NCBI GenBank assembly: GCA_029227035.1
Contig: JAQXZD010000089.1
Location: forward strand, 1-52,643
DNA length: 52,643 bases
Direction of reading: 5' to 3'
From: Lachnospiraceae bacterium
Lineage (GTDB): Bacteria > Bacillota > Clostridia > Lachnospirales > Lachnospiraceae
The notes beneath the pieces are model-generated. The model was not told the origin of the DNA. It worked only from the letters and a program-made list of their open reading frames with translations, and did no database searches. Numbering within the stretch: the stretch's first letter is position 1; every line of letters starts with the position of its first letter. This document shows, piece after piece, positions 26,397 through 34,652 of this stretch. A program made the translations under genes and the position numbers.

Positions 26397-26425
26397 ATTA
26401 TAACACAAATTTATTACCCGCGCAA
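26397..26425 (-). promoter_or_regulatory. Promoter of the ABC-F leader
   Basis: On the minus strand a perfect -10 TATAAT (26397-26402) lies 17 bases from a weak -35 TTGCGC (26420-26425). Transcription would start near 26390 and enter the MRR leader. The promoter lies 20 bases after the stop of the YafQ-type toxin gene, so the attenuated gene has its own transcript. Confidence 0.7.
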
Positions 26426-26444
26426 CTTGGCTTTTCCTTAATAT

Positions 26445-26723
26445 TCATAATCCGAATAAGTCAGAATGTGTGCCGGTACGATAAAGTAAAAGTTCATTTT
26501 CTTCCTGCTTGTATATTAGCAGCCAATCCGGCTCTATATGGCACTCACGGTAACCAGAATAGTTGCCACTAAGCGCATGATCCATGTTTTTGACCGGAAG
26601 TATATCTGGAATTCGTAAAATGTCAATTGCCTGCTGCAATAAAGACATTTTACAATTACGCTTCACACAGGTCTTGAAGTCCTTTTTGAATTTAGTAGAA
26701 TATCTGACATCCAGCACTCTCAA
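26445..26723 (-). CDS. YafQ-type toxin (RelE superfamily)
   Basis: 92 residues. The C-terminal block PVKNMDHALSGNYSGYRECHIEPDWLLIYK followed by LLLYRTGTHSDLF is the YafQ signature, with the His and Arg residues used for ribosome-dependent mRNA cleavage. The N terminus YSTKFKKDFKTCVKR is the usual basic RelE helix. It overlaps the upstream antitoxin gene by 4 bases (ATGA), the normal order antitoxin then toxin. All expected catalytic residues seem present, so the toxin is probably active. Confidence 0.92.
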   Translation of the reverse strand: MRVLDVRYSTKFKKDFKTCVKRNCKMSLLQQAIDILRIPDILPVKNMDHALSGNYSGYRECHIEPDWLLIYKQEENELLLYRTGTHSDLFGL

Positions 26724-26929
26724 TCCTCCATCAATTCATCAAACAGTTCCTCCGTGGTTCCACTATATGAGGTTCCTCCGCCATTGCTTAATTCTGTAAA
26801 CGCTTCTAATGTCTCGGCATTCGGTGTTTCGTCAGGAACCGCTGCCCCCTGCAAATATGCAATTATATAAAATAGTTTGCTTTCCGGTATTTGGTCAATA
26901 AGGTTTTTAGCGAATTCTCGATTACTCAT
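26720..26929 (-). CDS. Antitoxin partner of the YafQ-type toxin
   Basis: 69 residues from the ATG at 26929 (MSNREFAKNLIDQIPESKLFYIIAYLQG), preceded by AAAGGA. The first half is the conserved helix pair common to antitoxins next to YafQ toxins. The second half is acidic and low in complexity (NGGGTSYSGTTEELFDELMED) and would wrap the toxin. The longer open frame to 27109 overlaps the acyltransferase end and has no ribosome site, so it is rejected as the start. It is translationally coupled to the toxin. Confidence 0.85.
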   Translation of the reverse strand: MSNREFAKNLIDQIPESKLFYIIAYLQGAAVPDETPNAETLEAFTELSNGGGTSYSGTTEELFDELMED

Positions 26930-27012
26930 AAAAACACATCCTTTCGCGCTTATTGTACTTGTATCCGCTTTTAGAATAATACAAAAATGGCTACTCGTCA
27001 ACCGAGATAAAA

Positions 27013-28101
27013 TCACCTGGCTTTTCTGATTCCCAGAATCCAATAGCGCAGTACCGGTATTCTTCGTACCACTTCGTATAACAGAAGCGACCCCGCAAGA
27101 GCTCCGCAAAACTCAATGCCATAGACTGCCCCCATCGGAAGGTTTTTATCCACTAACAGATAATTGATTACCAGCATCACCGGAATGTGAAATACATAGA
27201 TTCCAAAACTGCTTCTTTGCATATAATCCGTAAATGCATTGTGCCAATCCAAAAATCTTGCTCCTGCTCCAAGCACAAGAAGCACCATCAAAAACGCATA
27301 CAGATTCAAATCCCAGCGTGAAAGCACCGAAACCTCCGTATAATTCTTCCCGTAGTTCCGTGAAATATAATATATCCCTGCCGCCACAGCCATCACCAAA
27401 AGCGGCAGCACATTCTTTTTCAACTTTTCTATCACGTCCTCCCGCGAAAATACATAATATCCAAAAAGAAATGCCGGAATGTAAATTCCAAGCCTGTATG
27501 CCGTAATAAGCGGCATATTCAGGATATGTGAGCCTCCCCAGAAGATAAAATACATCAAAACGAAAAGTATCCATAACGGAAATCTGTTCCTGGTCTTTTC
27601 TTTATTTCCGCTGAATTTTGACACAATCTTCCTTACTAAAATCAGTATCAACGTTGCCAGAAACAGCACATGGCAAAACCACAGTGCCCCGATTCCGGAG
27701 CTCCAAATGATAATCAGCTTGACAAAAGCCGGAGTCTCTGCCGGAATATTTGCACTGGCAGTATGCAGATATATCACATATCCTCCAACCCATCCAAAGG
27801 CAAGCACGCCCAGTGTGGACGGAACCAGCAGCTTGTCCACTCTTCCTCTGAGGAATTCCTTATTTGTTCTGGATTGCAGCGCATATTTTGCACTCATCCC
27901 TGCTACCACAAACAACAATAACATAAACCACGGATGCACAAAGTATTGAAAAATTCCCGCAAAAGTAATTTTTCCATTATAGTCGGCTGCCCCTGCAAAC
28001 ATCGGCTCTGTCCCGATATTATTGTAATAGAAAAAGATATGGAAAATCACCACCAGTATAATCGTTATCCATCGAATATTATCCAAATACCGTTTTCTCA
28101 T
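27013..28101 (-). CDS. Acyltransferase family 3 membrane protein
   Basis: 362 residues with about ten membrane segments. The N-terminal RYLDNIRWITIILVVIFHIF carries the conserved Arg and His of membrane-bound O-acyltransferases (OatA/WecH-like family). Such proteins move acyl groups from the cytoplasm to envelope polymers or lipids; the acceptor is unknown. There is no extracytoplasmic SGNH domain. Its start overlaps the stop of the XRE-AbrB gene by 4 bases (ATGA), so the regulator and the transferase form a coupled pair. Confidence 0.9.
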   Translation of the reverse strand: MRKRYLDNIRWITIILVVIFHIFFYYNNIGTEPMFAGAADYNGKITFAGIFQYFVHPWFMLLLFVVAGMSAKYALQSRTNKEFLRGRVDKLLVPSTLGVLAFGWVGGYVIYLHTASANIPAETPAFVKLIIIWSSGIGALWFCHVLFLATLILILVRKIVSKFSGNKEKTRNRFPLWILFVLMYFIFWGGSHILNMPLITAYRLGIYIPAFLFGYYVFSREDVIEKLKKNVLPLLVMAVAAGIYYISRNYGKNYTEVSVLSRWDLNLYAFLMVLLVLGAGARFLDWHNAFTDYMQRSSFGIYVFHIPVMLVINYLLVDKNLPMGAVYGIEFCGALAGSLLLYEVVRRIPVLRYWILGIRKAR

Positions 28102-28544
28102 TTGTCCGCCTCCTCATTTGCTTTCTCATTTGCCTTCTTTAACGCCCGCTGTACAAATCCTACCATTTCCTCCGCTTTCAGCAATGCGATTCCCTGCTTT
28201 TCATCTCCCAGCACAATAATGGAATCTCCTGCTTCAATATGAAAGATCTCCCTTGCTCTTTTGGGTAAGACAATCTGTCCTCTGGCTCCCACGGTAACCG
28301 TTCCAAACATATGCTTTCCTTTCGGCGGCATGGGCAGACGCTCTTCTTCCTCCTCATAATGAAGCAGATCATCCAGCGTCACTCCAAATGCTTCTGCCAG
28401 TTTGTCGCAGGCAAGAATATCCGGCGTGCTCTCGCCAGCCTCCCATTTTGAAAAGGTCTGTCTGCTGGTTCCGGCGATGTCTGCCGCTTCCTCCTGCGAC
28501 ATTCCCGCCCTCTTTCTCAATAAACGAATATTTTCTGCAATCAT
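28098..28544 (-). CDS. XRE helix-turn-helix regulator fused to an AbrB/SpoVT-like domain
   Basis: 148 residues from the ATG at 28544 (MIAENIRLLRKRAGMS), with AGAGAGGG upstream. Residues 1-60 are a Cro/C1-type HTH (SQEEAADIAGTSRQTFSKWEAGESTPD). Residues about 75-125 are an AbrB-type swapped-hairpin domain (GTVTVGARGQIVLPKRAREIF). Two DNA-binding modules in one chain are found in a recurring Firmicute family. It is coupled to the acyltransferase gene. Four tandem 9-base repeats lie 21-56 bases before the start and are the probable autoregulatory operator. Confidence 0.9.
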   Translation of the reverse strand: MIAENIRLLRKRAGMSQEEAADIAGTSRQTFSKWEAGESTPDILACDKLAEAFGVTLDDLLHYEEEEERLPMPPKGKHMFGTVTVGARGQIVLPKRAREIFHIEAGDSIIVLGDEKQGIALLKAEEMVGFVQRALKKANEKANEEADK

Positions 28545-28564
28545 AATTCCCTCTCTTTTGTCAT

Positions 28565-28600
28565 CATACTTTTCATATCTGTCATATCTTTCATACTTAT
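28565..28600. repeat. Four tandem 9-base repeats upstream of the XRE-AbrB gene
   Basis: Plus-strand units CATACTTTT, CATATCTGT, CATATCTTT and CATACTTAT follow each other without gaps. They share the core CATAYYTNT and lie immediately before the regulator's start. A 9-base period nearly matches one helical turn, so repeats would face the same side of DNA: a likely operator array. Confidence 0.75.
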
Positions 28601-28610
28601 TGTAAAGCAA

Positions 28611-28638
28611 AAAAGCACGGGTTTCCACCCATGCTTTT
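28611..28638 (-). terminator. Rho-independent terminator of the deaminase-transporter operon
   Basis: On the minus strand AAAAGCATGGGT pairs with ACCCGTGCTTTT (one mismatch) around GGAA and is followed by six T. It lies 55 bases after the last transporter gene stops at 28693 and insulates the XRE-AbrB gene. Confidence 0.88.
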
Positions 28639-28692
28639 AACATAATGCAAGCAATTCTGTTAACTTATTTAACATTTCATCCTTTGGAACGC

Positions 28693-29391
28693 TTATACGG
28701 ACAAATACTTTTTAACGGTTTCTTCGCTCAGTTCATCCATAGTTCCCTGTGCAACCACAGAACCTTTTTGAATAATGACAAAATTCTCAGCAAGTCTTCT
28801 TGCAAATTTCAGGTTCTGTTCTACAACACCGATGGTAATCCCTGTCTCCACTGCAATATTCTTAAGAATATCCGCAATTTCCATAACCACATTAGGCTGT
28901 ATTCCCTCTGTCGGTTCATCCAGAAGAATCATCTTTGGATTTCCCATCAGGCATCTCGCAATAGCCAACTGCTGCTGGAGTCCGCCTGACAAAACTCCTC
29001 CGTTACGATTCATATGAACTTTCAAGGCCGGAAAATAATTTAATATCCACTCTTTCCGATCCGCAATCTGAACGTGTTTGTGCCCCATTGCCCCTAACTC
29101 CAGATTTTCGTCCACTGTTAAAAGAGGAATGATTTCACGTCCCTGCGGCACATATCCCAAACCTTCCTGAGACCGTTTATAGGTTTTCATCTTTGTGATA
29201 TCTTTTCCGTCAAACTCCAGAGTTCCGGTAGCAAACGGCAGAATTCCCATTGCACTTTTCAAAAAAGTTGTCTTTCCAACACCATTTCTCCCCAGAATTG
29301 CTGTTCTGCTTCCCTTTTCAATATGAATCGAGAGGTCATTGATTACCTTGCTTTTTCCATAGCTTACATTGACACCTGTGGCCTTAAACAT
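28693..29391 (-). CDS. UrtE-like ABC transporter ATP-binding protein
   Basis: 232 residues, a LivF/UrtE-type ATPase. Walker A is GRNGVGKTT, the signature is LSGGLQQQLAIARCL, and Walker B is MILLDEPTEGIQPN. It energises the importer formed by the permeases at 30148-32113 with the binding protein at 32175-33365. The UrtE-like form GGLQQQ and the EGIQPN end favour the urea/amide branch of the branched-chain amino-acid transporter class. It is the last gene of the operon; a terminator follows. The substrate is not urea for certain, given the deaminases upstream. Confidence 0.92.
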   Translation of the reverse strand: MFKATGVNVSYGKSKVINDLSIHIEKGSRTAILGRNGVGKTTFLKSAMGILPFATGTLEFDGKDITKMKTYKRSQEGLGYVPQGREIIPLLTVDENLELGAMGHKHVQIADRKEWILNYFPALKVHMNRNGGVLSGGLQQQLAIARCLMGNPKMILLDEPTEGIQPNVVMEIADILKNIAVETGITIGVVEQNLKFARRLAENFVIIQKGSVVAQGTMDELSEETVKKYLSV

Positions 29392-29402
29392 GTATCCTCA
29401 CC

Positions 29403-30155
29403 TCAATCCTCTTTCAGATATACTGCAACTACTTCCTCATTATTTTGTATCTCTTCCATTGTACCCTCTGCCAACAATCTTCCATAATTCAGCACGGTTA
29501 CATATTCCGCCACCTGGCGCACAAAGTCCATATCATGCTCCACGACAATCAGCGTATGATCTCCTTTTAATTTCTTAATCAATTCTCCCGTCTTATAGGT
29601 TTCGTCCGCTGTCATTCCGGCTGTTGGCTCATCCAGTATAATCAGCTTTGGATTCTGTGCCATTACCATACCGATTTCCAGCCATTGTCTCTGACCATGT
29701 GACAGGTCGCTTGCCATAAAATGTCTGTAATTATATAAATTAATCAACTGAAGAATCTCATCCACTTTTTCGCGAAATTCTTTTGTTCTTTTAAAAAAGA
29801 TACACTTTGTCATGGTATTATAGCCTTCCATGGCAATTTCGATATTCTCTTTCACGGTCATGTTATCAAACACGTTAGGTCCCTGAAATTTTCGACCAAT
29901 CCCGTAGAATCTGGCAATGGAAGCAACCGGTTTTCCGGTAATGTCTTCTCCCTCAAAAAAGATTTTTCCGCTGGTCGGAGTTGTCTTTCCGGTTACCATA
30001 TCCATAAATGTCGTTTTTCCGGCACCGTTTGGCCCGATGATTACACGTAGCTCTCCATCATATATTTTCATACTGACATCGGTAAAAGCCTGAAATCCGT
30101 TAAATTCCACGGACAAATTCTGCACTTCCAACAAAACTTTTCTCTTCTCATCCAT
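29403..30155 (-). CDS. UrtD-like ABC transporter ATP-binding protein
   Basis: 250 residues from the ATG at 30155 (MDEKRKVLLEV). Walker A is GPNGAGKTTFMD, the signature LSHGQRQWLEIGMV is the UrtD form, and Walker B is LIILDEPTAGMTADET. The longer frame to 30224 lies within the preceding permease gene and lacks a site. It overlaps the permease stop by 8 bases and precedes the UrtE-like gene by 11 bases. It is the second ATPase of the heterodimer. Confidence 0.92.
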   Translation of the reverse strand: MDEKRKVLLEVQNLSVEFNGFQAFTDVSMKIYDGELRVIIGPNGAGKTTFMDMVTGKTTPTSGKIFFEGEDITGKPVASIARFYGIGRKFQGPNVFDNMTVKENIEIAMEGYNTMTKCIFFKRTKEFREKVDEILQLINLYNYRHFMASDLSHGQRQWLEIGMVMAQNPKLIILDEPTAGMTADETYKTGELIKKLKGDHTLIVVEHDMDFVRQVAEYVTVLNYGRLLAEGTMEEIQNNEEVVAVYLKED

Positions 30156-31236
30156 TGTTTTGTCCCTCCTCTGCCGCCAGAATTTCTTCTTTCCTCTTTC
30201 TATCCAAATATTTCTGCTGAACATCCAATACCGTACCTATAATTCCCTTCGGAATTACAAAAACGATAACCAAAATAATGATGCCCAGTACCAGACGCCA
30301 ATATTGCGCAAAATCTGCGGAAATTCCCGAGAAAAGTGAATTTAACTTTGTTTCAGCCACCTGAATTACCAGAGTTCCTACCATGGCTCCCGTCAGATTG
30401 CCTCTTCCTCCTACCGCAACCCAGACAAGCATCAGAGTTGCCAATGTAATTCCAACCGAAGCCGAATTGATGCTTCCCTGTACTCTGACATAAAGCACTC
30501 CCGCAAATCCTGCAATCATTCCGGATATTGTATAAATCAAAAGCTTAAATGCCGCCGGTTTATATCCAAAAAACGTCAGTCTTGACTCATTTTCGCGAAT
30601 CGCCTGAAGTACTTTTCCCACCCGTGAACGGGATATGAGCAGGCAAATAAGATATACGGCTATCAGTGCTGCCAGAACAACAAAGTAAAACGAAAAATCA
30701 TCCATTTTCCGGGAACTGTCGTTGGAAATAACAGTACGCGATACAACAGAGATTCCGCTGTTTCCATGCGTATACTCGCTCTGGTTGATAACGAACAGTT
30801 CTGCCACTCCGGAAAGTGCCAGAGTGATTAAGGAGAAGAACACTCCCTTGATTTTTCCCGTAAACATAAAAAATCCGATAATCAGTGAAATCAACGCCGG
30901 CAAAATCAGCGCTGCCGCAAATGCTCCAACATCCGATTTAAGCGGTGTCAGGAACCACGGAAGCTGCTCAAACTCTATCCAGTCCGCTTTATTTACATAC
31001 GCACAGGCAATTCCCACCATATATCCGCCTGCGCCAAACAACAAACTGTGTCCCATGCTCATAAGGCCTGTATATCCCCACAGCAAATCCAAAGAAAGCG
31101 CAAACATCATGTATGCCATAATTCCTGACATCACATAAATCCAATATGTACTCTGTATAAATGGAAAAATGAGAAGAATGAGGAACATCAGTATATCAAT
31201 ATATCGATTGACCGGTAACGATTTTAATTTTTCCAT
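30148..31236 (-). CDS. UrtC-like (LivM-type) ABC transporter permease
   Basis: 362 residues from the ATG at 31236, with GGAGATGAGG upstream. About ten membrane segments; the LivM-type motif block LLWGYTGLMSMGHSLLFGAGGYMVG is near residue 45-70 and a second block GYKPAAFKLLIYTISGMIAGFAG near the C-terminal half. It forms the channel with the UrtB-like permease, whose gene ends 7 bases upstream. It overlaps the UrtD-like start by 8 bases. Confidence 0.92.
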   Translation of the reverse strand: MEKLKSLPVNRYIDILMFLILLIFPFIQSTYWIYVMSGIMAYMMFALSLDLLWGYTGLMSMGHSLLFGAGGYMVGIACAYVNKADWIEFEQLPWFLTPLKSDVGAFAAALILPALISLIIGFFMFTGKIKGVFFSLITLALSGVAELFVINQSEYTHGNSGISVVSRTVISNDSSRKMDDFSFYFVVLAALIAVYLICLLISRSRVGKVLQAIRENESRLTFFGYKPAAFKLLIYTISGMIAGFAGVLYVRVQGSINSASVGITLATLMLVWVAVGGRGNLTGAMVGTLVIQVAETKLNSLFSGISADFAQYWRLVLGIIILVIVFVIPKGIIGTVLDVQQKYLDRKRKEEILAAEEGQNNG

Positions 31237-31243
31237 TTCATCC

Positions 31244-32113
31244 TCATCTCCTTCCCTTCGGAGTAAACAAACCTTCCGGTTTAACCCGCACAATTACAAT
31301 TACAACCAACAGCACGATAATCTGTGCCATAACACTGTTGGAAAAACCACTGATAAGGGAGATTGCCTCCTGAATAATCACGGAAGAACATACCGTTCCG
31401 AATAAAGAGGAAACTCCACCCATAACTACATTCATAAACGTATTGGTCAGCCAGCTTTCACCCAGTGCATAAGTAACTGTGCTAAGAGGTGCTATGGCTG
31501 CCCCTGCTAATCCTGCCAGTCCCATTCCATGTGAGAATGTGATTGTGTCCACCTTTTTTGTATCAATTCCAAGGCACTCTGTCATGGTTCGATTCTGTGT
31601 TGTTGCGCGAATCTTTCTTCCCATTGTCGTCTTATTGATAAAAAGCAATGTTCCTACCAATGCAAGAATACTGATCCCGCACAAAATCAACTTATAGGAT
31701 TCAATATATATCGGGCCAAAATACAATACCTTTGTAATTGGGTAATCCACTTTCTTATAAGACTTTCCACAAAGAATAAGTACCAACTGCTTAATAATCA
31801 TGGAAATGGCATAGGTGGCCAGCAATGTTTCAGCCATCTTTCCATAAAAGTGACAGATAATAAGCCTTTCCATAATCATTCCGAATATAAAGCTAATAAT
31901 ATAGGATAAGATCAGTGTCAGTACAAAAGGAATATGCAATACCATGTACAGGTAATAACACATGAAAGCCCCAAGCATTAACATTTCCGTATGTGCAAGG
32001 TTTACGACTTTCATATATCCCATAATGATGACAAGTCCTAATGATGTCAGCAACAAAACAAAGGAACCGCATGCCCCGGATACCAACAACTGTCCGATTA
32101 AAGAAGCATTCAT
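31244..32113 (-). CDS. UrtB-like (LivH-type) ABC transporter permease
   Basis: 289 residues with about eight membrane segments. The LivH-type block GLVIIMGYMKVVNLAHTEMLMLGAF is near residue 27-50; the motif with AHxExxMLGAF is typical. ATTQNRTMTECLGIDTKKV is the cytoplasmic loop that docks the ATPase. It follows the binding-protein gene after a stable hairpin and precedes the LivM-type permease by 7 bases. Confidence 0.92.
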   Translation of the reverse strand: MNASLIGQLLVSGACGSFVLLLTSLGLVIIMGYMKVVNLAHTEMLMLGAFMCYYLYMVLHIPFVLTLILSYIISFIFGMIMERLIICHFYGKMAETLLATYAISMIIKQLVLILCGKSYKKVDYPITKVLYFGPIYIESYKLILCGISILALVGTLLFINKTTMGRKIRATTQNRTMTECLGIDTKKVDTITFSHGMGLAGLAGAAIAPLSTVTYALGESWLTNTFMNVVMGGVSSLFGTVCSSVIIQEAISLISGFSNSVMAQIIVLLVVIVIVRVKPEGLFTPKGRR

Positions 32114-32140
32114 GTTATCATTCCTTTCATAATCATCTGT

Positions 32141-32170
32141 AAGCGGGGGCTTTTTGCAAAGCCCCTGCTT
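32141..32170 (-). other. Stable hairpin between binding-protein and permease genes
   Basis: AAGCGGGGGCTTT (32141-32153) pairs with AAAGCCCCTGCTT (32158-32170) with one mismatch and a TTGC loop. Transcribed leftward it lies just after the binding-protein stop and has no T run, so it more likely stabilises the upstream mRNA than ends it. The mannan importer has a hairpin at the same place. Confidence 0.75.
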
Positions 32171-32174
32171 TTGT

Positions 32175-33365
32175 TTATTTTACCGGTTCCGGCTTAATTA
32201 CATCATCACTCTCGAAAACAGTCTCAATAGTACCATCCTCTTTTACGAGACCGATTCTGGCCTTGCAATATACATGATGCGTCTCCGGATCGACCTTGAT
32301 TGTTCCCTGCGGTGCATCAAATTCAAGATCATCAAAGTTAGCAAGAATGCTTTCTGTGCTGATATCGTCTCCGCACTTCTTCAAAGATTCTGCCAGTAAA
32401 TATACCGCATCGTAAGTCGCCTCTCCTACTGCCGTAACTGCAGCCGCTTTGTCTTCTCCAAACTTCTTTGCATAGCTTTCCAGATATTTCTTATTTGCCT
32501 CAGAGTCAATCGAATTAAAGTAATTTACGGAAGCATATGTATTTGCTGCTGCAGCTCCCAGTGCCGTTGAAAATGACTCATCCATAATAAATGAAGCAAT
32601 TGTATACTTGTCAGACAGTCCTGCTGCCGCAAACTGGGTGTAGAATGCTGTTCCGCTGTCTCCGTTTAAGTTTGCATAAATAACACAGCCGTCATCTCCG
32701 CACTTATCTTTAATCTTGCTGATAATATCTGAAAATTCTGTTGTATCCGAAGAAACAAGTTCGTTAGCGATTACCGTACCGCCAAGTTCTGAAACCAGTG
32801 CTTCTGCCTGCTCATTAATGCTTGCCGCATAAGTGGTATCTGTACCGATCAGATAGAAATTCTTAGACACATTCTCAATCAGATACGGAACAAAATAATC
32901 TCCCTGCTGGTTCGGAACACAACCTGTGTAGATTACATGCTCATTCGGTGTTTCTCCTTCATAGAAAGTCGGATAAATCAACGGGATGTCATATTCATCC
33001 AAAAGCGGTTCGATTGCGACACGGGCTGAAGATGTATACGGTCCGACAATTGCGCTTACCTCATCCTGCATAATCATTTCCTTGCAGACCGTTACTGCCT
33101 TATCCGCATCTGTTGCATAATCTTTAACCACATACTCTATTTTCTTTCCGTTAATTCCACCTGCTTCGTTAATCTCATCAATCGCCAGCACAGCCGAATT
33201 ATACATACACTCTTCCGTAATAGCCGTTCCTCCTGTCAAAGAGAACACCAGGCCTACCTTAATGGTATCCGAAGACTTTCCGCCTCCCTTGCCACAACCT
33301 GCAAACATGCCTGTGACCAAAACTGCCACTAACATTAAAACAACTAATTTTCTTCCTTTTTTCAT
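32175..33365 (-). CDS. UrtA/AmiC-like ABC transporter substrate-binding lipoprotein
   Basis: 396 residues with a lipoprotein signal peptide ending MFAGC (Cys at 24). The mature part is a type 1 periplasmic-binding fold: GLVFSLTGGTAITEECMYNSAVLAIDEINEAGGING, GPYTSSARVAIEPLL, and the UrtA/AmiC block YPTFYEGETPNEHVIYTGCVPNQQGDY. UrtA and AmiC proteins bind urea, short amides or related small polar molecules. In this operon the likely ligand is the substrate of the two CodA-like deaminases, or a related small heterocycle. The ligand cannot be read from the sequence. Confidence 0.9.
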   Translation of the reverse strand: MKKGRKLVVLMLVAVLVTGMFAGCGKGGGKSSDTIKVGLVFSLTGGTAITEECMYNSAVLAIDEINEAGGINGKKIEYVVKDYATDADKAVTVCKEMIMQDEVSAIVGPYTSSARVAIEPLLDEYDIPLIYPTFYEGETPNEHVIYTGCVPNQQGDYFVPYLIENVSKNFYLIGTDTTYAASINEQAEALVSELGGTVIANELVSSDTTEFSDIISKIKDKCGDDGCVIYANLNGDSGTAFYTQFAAAGLSDKYTIASFIMDESFSTALGAAAANTYASVNYFNSIDSEANKKYLESYAKKFGEDKAAAVTAVGEATYDAVYLLAESLKKCGDDISTESILANFDDLEFDAPQGTIKVDPETHHVYCKARIGLVKEDGTIETVFESDDVIKPEPVK

Positions 33366-33390
33366 AATATAATCTCCTTTCTACTATCTA

Positions 33391-34647
33391 TTAAAACTTA
33401 ACAGATGCAACTGCCGGTTCTTTTTCGGCAATTGTCATTCCATTATGTACAGATAAAACAACCGGACTCTGAAATCTCAGGATTTCATAATCGTCCTTGC
33501 CATCCAGTATGATGAAGTTTGCCTTCTTTCCGACTTCAATACCGTAATGATCCTCTATGCACAGATTTTTTGCACCATTTGTTGAAATCAAATCTAAACA
33601 ATGCTGTAAATCTTCATATCCCATCATGTGCCCCACATGCAGGCCCATCTCCAGTACCCTTAGGAGATTTCCCACTCCGATTGGATACCATGGATCTGCA
33701 ATGGAATCCTGACCTAATGCAATGTTGATTCCCGCATCGCTTAACTCCTTAATCCTTGTTACACCTCTCCGCTTCGGATACTTGTCTATCCTTCCCTGCA
33801 AATGTACATTGGCACACGGACAGGCATTGATATTAATTCCGGATTCCTGAAGCAACCGGAAAAGCTTTGTACAGTATGAATCGTTATATGATCCCATTGC
33901 ACAGGTATGTGCCGCAACCGTCCGTTTCCCATAGCCTCGCTCCCATGCGAGAGTTGCCAGTGTCTCCAAAAAACGGGACTGTTCATCATCCATCTCATCA
34001 CAATGTACATCTATCATCTTGTCGTATTTTTCTGCCAGTTCAAAAATATACTTCAATGACTCAATACCATATTCTCTTGTAAATTCGTAATGCGGAATGG
34101 CGCCCACGCAATCCATTCCCATGCTCATGGCACGTTCCATATTTGCCTTTCCATCACGTACAGAGAGAATTCCGTTTTGAGGAAACGCAATGGTCTGAAT
34201 CTCCATGATGTCCTTCATTTCTTCCTTAAGTTCTTCCAGCGCCTCAACGCCTTTAAAAGAAGTTTCCGTAACATCCACATGGGTTCTGACAAACTGCACA
34301 CCATATTCAGCCAAAAGTCTTAAAGCTTCCTTTGCTCTCTCCTTTATCTCTGACACCACCAGCGGCTGCGTCGTTTTATACTCCTGCCAGGTGCTGATAC
34401 CTTCAAATAAAGTCCCGGACATATTATAATGAGGAATTCCGGCCGTGAGCACGCAGTCCAGATGGATATGCGGTTCCACAAACGGCGGCATCAGCAATCT
34501 TCCCTTTGCATCATACACATCCCCGGTTTTCATCTGCTTTTCTTCTGAACCGGGCTCAAGCTCTGTAATGGATGTAAACACTCCATTTTCATAGGAGACA
34601 TTGTACAATCCCTCCCGTCCACGAATTCTGCAACCAACAATTTTCAT
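33391..34647 (-). CDS. CodA-like cytosine deaminase-family amidohydrolase, paralogue 2
   Basis: 418 residues from the ATG at 34647 (GGAAGTG upstream; the TTG start five codons earlier is rejected). It aligns along its length with E. coli CodA. Metal and catalytic residues are present: His-60/His-62 (EPHIHLD), Gln-157 (FPQ), His-215 and Glu-218 (HCDE), His-247 (AAHTCAM) and Asp-314 (GQDSIADPWYP). Two pocket residues differ: CodA GHDDVFDPW has His-312 and Asp-314 where this has Gln and Ser. Deaminase chemistry is well supported, but plain cytosine may not be the substrate. It lies between the PucR-type regulator and the transporter genes. Confidence 0.88.
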   Translation of the reverse strand: MKIVGCRIRGREGLYNVSYENGVFTSITELEPGSEEKQMKTGDVYDAKGRLLMPPFVEPHIHLDCVLTAGIPHYNMSGTLFEGISTWQEYKTTQPLVVSEIKERAKEALRLLAEYGVQFVRTHVDVTETSFKGVEALEELKEEMKDIMEIQTIAFPQNGILSVRDGKANMERAMSMGMDCVGAIPHYEFTREYGIESLKYIFELAEKYDKMIDVHCDEMDDEQSRFLETLATLAWERGYGKRTVAAHTCAMGSYNDSYCTKLFRLLQESGININACPCANVHLQGRIDKYPKRRGVTRIKELSDAGINIALGQDSIADPWYPIGVGNLLRVLEMGLHVGHMMGYEDLQHCLDLISTNGAKNLCIEDHYGIEVGKKANFIILDGKDDYEILRFQSPVVLSVHNGMTIAEKEPAVASVKF

Positions 34648-34652
34648 GATTA

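Noticed and set aside
28693-33365. Calling the transporter a urea importer outright (urtABCDE).
   Set aside because: No urease genes are in the window and the operon starts with deaminases, so the urea name would be misleading; it is described as Urt-like only.
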